Shown here in pieces: positions 60,067 through 64,000 of a stretch of 64,000 bases of DNA. The stretch is from an uncultured Pseudodesulfovibrio sp. (GTDB taxonomy: Bacteria > Desulfobacterota > Desulfovibrionia > Desulfovibrionales > Desulfovibrionaceae). The stretch is taken from the NCBI RefSeq assembly GCF_963677845.1, contig NZ_OY782498.1:754001-818000 (forward strand), written 5' to 3'. The notes below the pieces were generated by a model, which saw nothing but the letters and a program-made list of their open reading frames with translations, had not been told where the DNA came from and searched no databases. Both the position numbers and the translations under genes were made by a program. Numbering within the stretch: position 1 is the first letter of the stretch; each line of letters opens with the position of its first letter.

Positions 60067-60360
60067 TTAATCAGAGTCAGAGAAAATTTCAGTGTTGCAC
60101 CGGATCAATTCCGCCGGTGAGATGGCTTCGACCATTGAGAGCGCCTTGGCAAGCCGGCTTTCGACTCGTTCTGTGGCATTGGCTGTCGTGACAACTCCCA
60201 ACACCAACTTGTCGTGGACGTCCATGGCCTCGATCTCTGCAACAGATACATTGAATTTGTTGCGCAGTTTTTGTTTCAGACTCAGCGCCACCTTACGTTT
60301 TCCCTTGAGGGACCGGTTGCCGTGTAGTCTGAATTCGAGGTGTAAGATGCCTATTATCAT
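60067..60360 (-). CDS. DUF503 family protein (YlxP-like)
   Basis: A 97-aa protein: MIIGILHLEFRLHGNRSLKGKRKVA, then FNVSVAEIEAMDVHDKLVLGV, the DUF503 pattern. The family sits between infB and rbfA in many bacteria and is thought to act in ribosome assembly; the function is not established. Confidence 0.88.
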   Translation of the reverse strand: MIIGILHLEFRLHGNRSLKGKRKVALSLKQKLRNKFNVSVAEIEAMDVHDKLVLGVVTTANATERVESRLAKALSMVEAISPAELIRCNTEIFSDSD

Positions 60361-60386
60361 ACTTGCTCCCCCGAATAAATAAATAC

Positions 60387-60414
60387 GGGCGGCCTATTAT
60401 GCAATAGGCCGCCC
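60387..60414 (-). terminator. Strong hairpin after infB
   Basis: GGGCGGCCTATT and AATAGGCCGCCC form a perfect 12-bp stem over a 4-nt loop. On the minus strand TATTTATTT follows. It could end or reduce transcription between infB and the downstream DUF503-rbfA-nrnA genes, or protect the mRNA. Confidence 0.65.
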
Positions 60415-60434
60415 GAAGTTTTATATCGATTATG

Positions 60435-63380
60435 CTAGTCGATGGTACGAGCGACTTCTTTGGTCTCGAAGGCTTCGATGGCATCGCCGACTTTGATGTC
60501 GTTGAATTTCTCGAGGCCGATACCGCACTCGTAGCCCTTGGCAACTTCGCGAACATCGTCCTTTTCGCGGCGCAGGGAAGAAACCTGACCGGTGTAGATG
60601 ACAACACCGTCGCGGAGCAGGCGAACCTGAGCGCCACGAGTGATCTTGCCGTCCGGGATGTAACAACCGGCGATGAGGCCAATCTTCGGTACACTGAAGG
60701 TCTGACGGACTTCCGCCTGACCCAGGTACACTTCTTCGATGTCCGGGGTGAGCATGCCGCTCATGGCGTCTTTCACTTCCTGCACCAACTTGTAGATGAT
60801 GTCGTAGAAGCGGACTTCAACGCCTTCGTGCTCGGCAATTTCCTTGACCTTCAGGTTCGGACGAACGTTGAAGCCAAGGATGATGGCTTCGGACGCACCG
60901 GCCAGAAGGATGTCGGATTCGGTGATAGCACCGGCTCCGCCATGAACGACGTCGATCTTGATTTCGTCGGTGGAGAGCTTGTTGAGCGCTTCGGTGACGG
61001 CTTCCAAGGAACCCTGAACATCTGCCTTGAGCACAAGGTTCAAAGTCTGACTTTCGTCGTTGGGCTTGCTTGCCAAGAAGGATTCCAAGGTGACCTTGGA
61101 CTTGGAGGAGAGAATCTTCTCACGTTTCTTCATGGCACGGGAGTTGGCGATGCGGCGGGCGACTTTTTCGTCTGCCACAACAAACAACTCGTCACCAGCT
61201 TCGGGCAGACCGTCAAAACCCTGAATTTCTACAGGCATGGCCGGTCCGGCTGTCTTGAGCTTCTTGCCCTGATCGTTGAACATGGCGCGGACTTTACCGA
61301 AGTGGACACCGGATACAAAGCTGTCGCCTTGATTGATGGTTCCTTCAGAGATGAGCATGGTACCTACAGGACCACGGCCCTTGTCCAAACGCGCTTCAAC
61401 TATGTGACCACGAGCAGGCTTGTCCGGGTTGGCCTTGAGTTCCAGAACTTCTGCCTGGAGCAGGACCATTTCGAGCAGCTCGTCGAGGCCTTCTTTTTTC
61501 TTTGCGGAAACGTGCGCGAAGATAGTTTCGCCACCCCAGTCTTCGGGGGAGAGGCCCAGTTCGGCCAATTCACGTTTGACGTTATCGGGATTCGCGCCTT
61601 CTTTATCCATCTTGTTGACGGCAACCACAATGGGAACGCCAGCCGCTTTGGAGTGACTGATGGCCTCACGGGTCTGATCCATGACACCATCATCGGCAGC
61701 AACAACCAGAATGACGATATCCGTCACCTGTGCGCCACGCATACGCATGGTGGTAAAGGCTTCGTGACCGGGAGTATCAAGGAAGACAACTTCGCCGCGA
61801 GCTGTTTGCACATGGTATGCGCCGATATGCTGTGTGATGCCGCCAGCTTCGCCGTCGGTCACATTGGACAGACGGATAGCGTCCAGCAAAGAGGTTTTAC
61901 CATGGTCAACGTGACCCATGATGGTAACCACAGGGGGGCGCGGTTTGAGATCTTCATCTTTATCAGCCTCGGTGGGAGCCAGGAAGTCCTGCTCGTCAAA
62001 AGAAACGTTCTCCACTTCGTAACCGAATTCGCTTGCAAGCAAAGTCGCAGTATCAATATCAAGAGATTGGTTGATCGTGGCCATAACACCCATTGTGAAC
62101 AATGCCTTAATGAGGTCCTGAGCCTTGATTCCCATCTGATGAGCCATGTCCGCAAGACGGATGGTTTCATCAAATTTGATCTTGCGCTTGGCTGCCTTCA
62201 TGGGCTGTGCCTGAACCTGCTCATGTTGAGGAGTCTGGTTCTTGCGGCCTTTTTTCTTGCGACCTTTGCGTCCCTGCGGGAAACCATCGTTGAAGTTTTT
62301 GTTGCCGCGATCATTCCCGGCACCGAATTCTACAACGCGGCGTTTCTTACCCTGTTTTTTCTTACTGCGACCATCAGGCATTGCCGGAGTCGGAGCAGGA
62401 GCACTACCGGGACGACCACCGCTTGGGCGACCTCCGCCAGGGCGGTTGTCAGGACGACCCCCGCCAGGACGACCAGCGCCGGGACGACCAGCGCCGGGAC
62501 GGCCTCCGCCAGGACGACCGCCACCAGGGCGACCTCCACCTGGACGACCACCGCCGGGACGACGTTCAGGCTGGGCCATTTTGGCAGCTGCACGAGCCTG
62601 TACTTCCGCCTCGGTGGGCATGGAAATGATTTTTACTTTAGGAGCTTCTTGCTCTCTTTTCTTTTTCTTTTTCTTTTTTGGTTCAGCTTTGGCCGTAACC
62701 TCTTCCTTGGCCGGTTTTTCGGCAGGGGCTTTCTTTTCCGCTTTTTTTGGCTTTTCAGCTTTTTGAGCGGGTTCAGCCTTTTTGACTGGCTTGGTAGGGG
62801 CTTCTTCCTTGGCTTCAGCTTTAGGAGCAGCTTCGGTTTTTTCAGGCACGGGTTCGGGGGCGGCCTCTTCAACCACTGCTTCCGGAACCGGGGTTTCTAC
62901 AACCTCGGCCTTGATCTCTTCGGGCTTTTCCTCCACGGCCGGTTTGATCACCTTGACCTGAGGGGCAGCCTTTTTTGGAGCCTTCTTTTTGGCAGGTTTT
63001 TTTTCTGCCTTTGGTTCTTTGACTTCCTCAACAGGTGCAGCTTTTTCCTCCACAGGAGCTTTTGCCACTTCCTCGACGGGAGCCTCCACCACTTCCTCGA
63101 CCGTATCCTCGATCGGGGCTGCGGCTTCCTCTTCCTTGGGAGCCTTGGATTTATTGCGTCTGCGTCGGATTATGACGCCAGAGTCGCTCACACGACGGAC
63201 TTCGCGTTTGCCGGAACCGCCTTTCTTCATTTCCGCCTTGAGGCGGTCCACATCTTCGTCTTCTACGACAGTCTTTTGGCTTTTGGCCTGGACGCCGATT
63301 TCACGAAGTTGCTGAATGATCTCCTTGTTGCTGAGTTTGAGCTCAGCAGCCAAGTCTTCTACCCGAACCTTTGCCGTCAT
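60435..63380 (-). CDS. infB: Translation initiation factor IF-2
   Basis: A 981-aa GTPase. Residues 1-about 330 are a variable N-domain, starting [17 protein letters not shown], rich in Lys, Ala, Glu and Pro, with a run of [10 protein letters not shown] pentads (about residues 275-320). G domain: [16 protein letters not shown] (G1), DTPGHEAF (G3), NKMDKEG (G4). C-terminal C1 and C2 domains end [17 protein letters not shown] and EAFETKEV. It brings fMet-tRNA to the 30S subunit. Its start touches the ylxR stop. Confidence 0.97.
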   Translation of the reverse strand: MTAKVRVEDLAAELKLSNKEIIQQLREIGVQAKSQKTVVEDEDVDRLKAEMKKGGSGKREVRRVSDSGVIIRRRRNKSKAPKEEEAAAPIEDTVEEVVEAPVEEVAKAPVEEKAAPVEEVKEPKAEKKPAKKKAPKKAAPQVKVIKPAVEEKPEEIKAEVVETPVPEAVVEEAAPEPVPEKTEAAPKAEAKEEAPTKPVKKAEPAQKAEKPKKAEKKAPAEKPAKEEVTAKAEPKKKKKKKREQEAPKVKIISMPTEAEVQARAAAKMAQPERRPGGGRPGGGRPGGGRPGGGRPGAGRPGAGRPGGGRPDNRPGGGRPSGGRPGSAPAPTPAMPDGRSKKKQGKKRRVVEFGAGNDRGNKNFNDGFPQGRKGRKKKGRKNQTPQHEQVQAQPMKAAKRKIKFDETIRLADMAHQMGIKAQDLIKALFTMGVMATINQSLDIDTATLLASEFGYEVENVSFDEQDFLAPTEADKDEDLKPRPPVVTIMGHVDHGKTSLLDAIRLSNVTDGEAGGITQHIGAYHVQTARGEVVFLDTPGHEAFTTMRMRGAQVTDIVILVVAADDGVMDQTREAISHSKAAGVPIVVAVNKMDKEGANPDNVKRELAELGLSPEDWGGETIFAHVSAKKKEGLDELLEMVLLQAEVLELKANPDKPARGHIVEARLDKGRGPVGTMLISEGTINQGDSFVSGVHFGKVRAMFNDQGKKLKTAGPAMPVEIQGFDGLPEAGDELFVVADEKVARRIANSRAMKKREKILSSKSKVTLESFLASKPNDESQTLNLVLKADVQGSLEAVTEALNKLSTDEIKIDVVHGGAGAITESDILLAGASEAIILGFNVRPNLKVKEIAEHEGVEVRFYDIIYKLVQEVKDAMSGMLTPDIEEVYLGQAEVRQTFSVPKIGLIAGCYIPDGKITRGAQVRLLRDGVVIYTGQVSSLRREKDDVREVAKGYECGIGLEKFNDIKVGDAIEAFETKEVARTID

Positions 63381-63632
63381 CTAATTACCCCTTTTGCGTT
63401 TCTTCATCAGGCCCATGATTACTTTTGGGAATAGCTCCCTGCATCGGGTCTGACCGCATACGTAAATTCCGCGTCCGGGCATTATGTGCCCCGGATCAAG
63501 TACCGGACCGTTGTCAGTCGGTTCGCTTGTTGCTTCCGGACAGACGTACCGCGTCAGTTCTCCCTTGGAGAACCGTTCGCGACAGACAACGCACATTCTG
63601 ACAGGATCGTGTTTATGCCCTGTATGGTTCAT
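63381..63632 (-). CDS. ylxR: YlxR family protein (DUF448)
   Basis: An 83-aa protein: DPVRMCVVCRERFSKGELTRYV and PGRGIYVCGQTRCRELF, the DUF448 pattern with two CxxC-like pairs. It is encoded between nusA and infB in most bacteria and binds RNA or a nucleoid target in some. It precedes infB directly. Confidence 0.9.
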   Translation of the reverse strand: MNHTGHKHDPVRMCVVCRERFSKGELTRYVCPEATSEPTDNGPVLDPGHIMPGRGIYVCGQTRCRELFPKVIMGLMKKRKRGN

Positions 63633-63652
63633 GCGTTGTCCGTGCCCCAGTG

Positions 63653-64000
63653 TTATTTCGTCTCCTCGCCTTCGGCGGGAGTTTCTGATTCTTCAGTTTC
63701 AGTAGCTTCTTCAGCAACATTCTCTTCCACTTCTGCTTCGACTTCTGCGATTTCTTCAGTCGTTTCTGCTTCGGCGGTCTCTATTGCTTCTTCTGCGGCC
63801 AGCTCTTCGAAGATGCCGGGAGCAAGCATGTTGATAGCCACGCGGATATCGCCAATTTTGCTTTCGGTCATGCCCTTGATGGAGAGCAGGTCTTCATCTG
63901 TGGCCTTGACGATGGACTCGATGGTCTCGAAGCCTGCGCCAAAGAAGTTTTCCATGCCGATTTCGGCAACTGCTGCAATTTGATCCATGCCCTTGCGTGC
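63653..64000 (-). CDS. nusA: Transcription elongation factor NusA, C-terminal fragment
   Basis: The last about 115 residues are visible; the gene runs off the right edge. ARKGMDQIAAVAEIGMENFFGAGFETIESIVKATDEDLLSIKGMTESKIGDIR is a helix-hairpin-helix-like repeat as in NusA C-terminal acidic/HhH regions, followed by an acidic Glu/Ala tail. Position before ylxR-infB agrees. The tail is 60 residues of mostly Glu, Ala and Thr. Confidence 0.85.
   Translation of the reverse strand, partial: ARKGMDQIAAVAEIGMENFFGAGFETIESIVKATDEDLLSIKGMTESKIGDIRVAINMLAPGIFEELAAEEAIETAEAETTEEIAEVEAEVEENVAEEATETEESETPAEGEETK

Noticed and set aside
60432-63434. A 1000-codon open frame on the plus strand across infB
   Set aside because: It is the antisense shadow of infB; the long openness comes from the Lys/Glu/Pro-rich and GC-skewed N-domain, and the plus-strand protein has no fold or homologous motif.
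1-64000. Prophage, insertion sequence, CRISPR or tRNA genes
   Set aside because: No integrase, transposase, phage structural gene, regularly spaced repeat array or tRNA-like cloverleaf was seen; the accessory-looking signals are only the short extragenic repeats.

Overview
The window is a chromosomal segment of a flagellated, anaerobic, sulfate-reducer-like deltaproteobacterium (Desulfovibrionales, closest in feel to Desulfovibrio/Pseudodesulfovibrio). The signs are a siroheme-dependent heme pathway enzyme (AhbC), ThyX instead of ThyA in this region, NikR, split glycine dehydrogenase (GcvPA/GcvPB), an L-cysteine desulfidase family protein, RNase J, and a glutaredoxin-like selenoprotein read through an in-frame UGA. 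All calls come from reading the sequence; no database search was run. No tRNA, rRNA, CRISPR array, insertion sequence or prophage was seen.

Layout. 1-3.4 kb: end of ahbC, an OmpA-type lipoprotein, a small coiled protein and a zinc-ribbon/YIP1 membrane protein. 3.5-11.2 kb: a flagellar filament island on the minus strand: flagellin behind a sigma-28-type promoter, fliD-fliS behind a sigma-54-type promoter, and three glycosyltransferases likely to decorate flagellin or surface glycans. 11.3-16.7 kb: an AsmA-like protein, a zinc-dependent phospholipase-C-like protein, a degenerate shikimate-kinase-like protein, thyX, a 608-bp AT-rich gene-free stretch and a dnaA gene not linked to dnaN or gyrB. 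16.8-24.7 kb: the conserved rpsB-tsf / pyrH-frr-uppS-cdsA-dxr-rseP-tsaB block. 24.8-26.9 kb: an overlapping pair, a ParB/Srx-domain protein and a radical SAM protein of the spore photoproduct lyase family.

27-38 kb (mostly plus): an EF-G-like GTPase, plsC, rnj (RNase J), a small lipoprotein, hypothetical proteins, the cysteine desulfidase-like gene, a ClC/CBS channel, and a probable 31-codon small ORF with its own promoter. 38-43.3 kb: gcvH-gcvPA-gcvPB-lpd plus a YhcH-family gene; gcvT is not present. 43.4-54.4 kb: a flavodoxin-like reductase, a methyltransferase, nikR, folE2, an orphan flagellar rod-domain protein, an FAD dehydrogenase with a structured leader, a receiver-less sigma-54 activator with a GAFTHA loop, a 1102-aa TPR protein and a MEMO1-family protein. 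54.4-55 kb is not empty: it holds the UGA-containing selenoprotein gene and copies of a dispersed extragenic repeat. 55-64 kb: the conserved nusA-ylxR-infB-DUF503-rbfA-nrnA-truB-rpsO-pnp translation/RNA block on the minus strand.

The strongest new leads are the hidden selenoprotein with a SECIS-like hairpin directly after its UGA, the ParB-like/SPL-like overlapping pair in which the SPL family's hydrogen-donor cysteine appears to be replaced, the family of hairpin repeats at 45.4, 47.2, 54.4 and 54.9 kb, and the GAFTHA variant activator that may belong to the same regulatory circuit as the sigma-54 fliD promoter.
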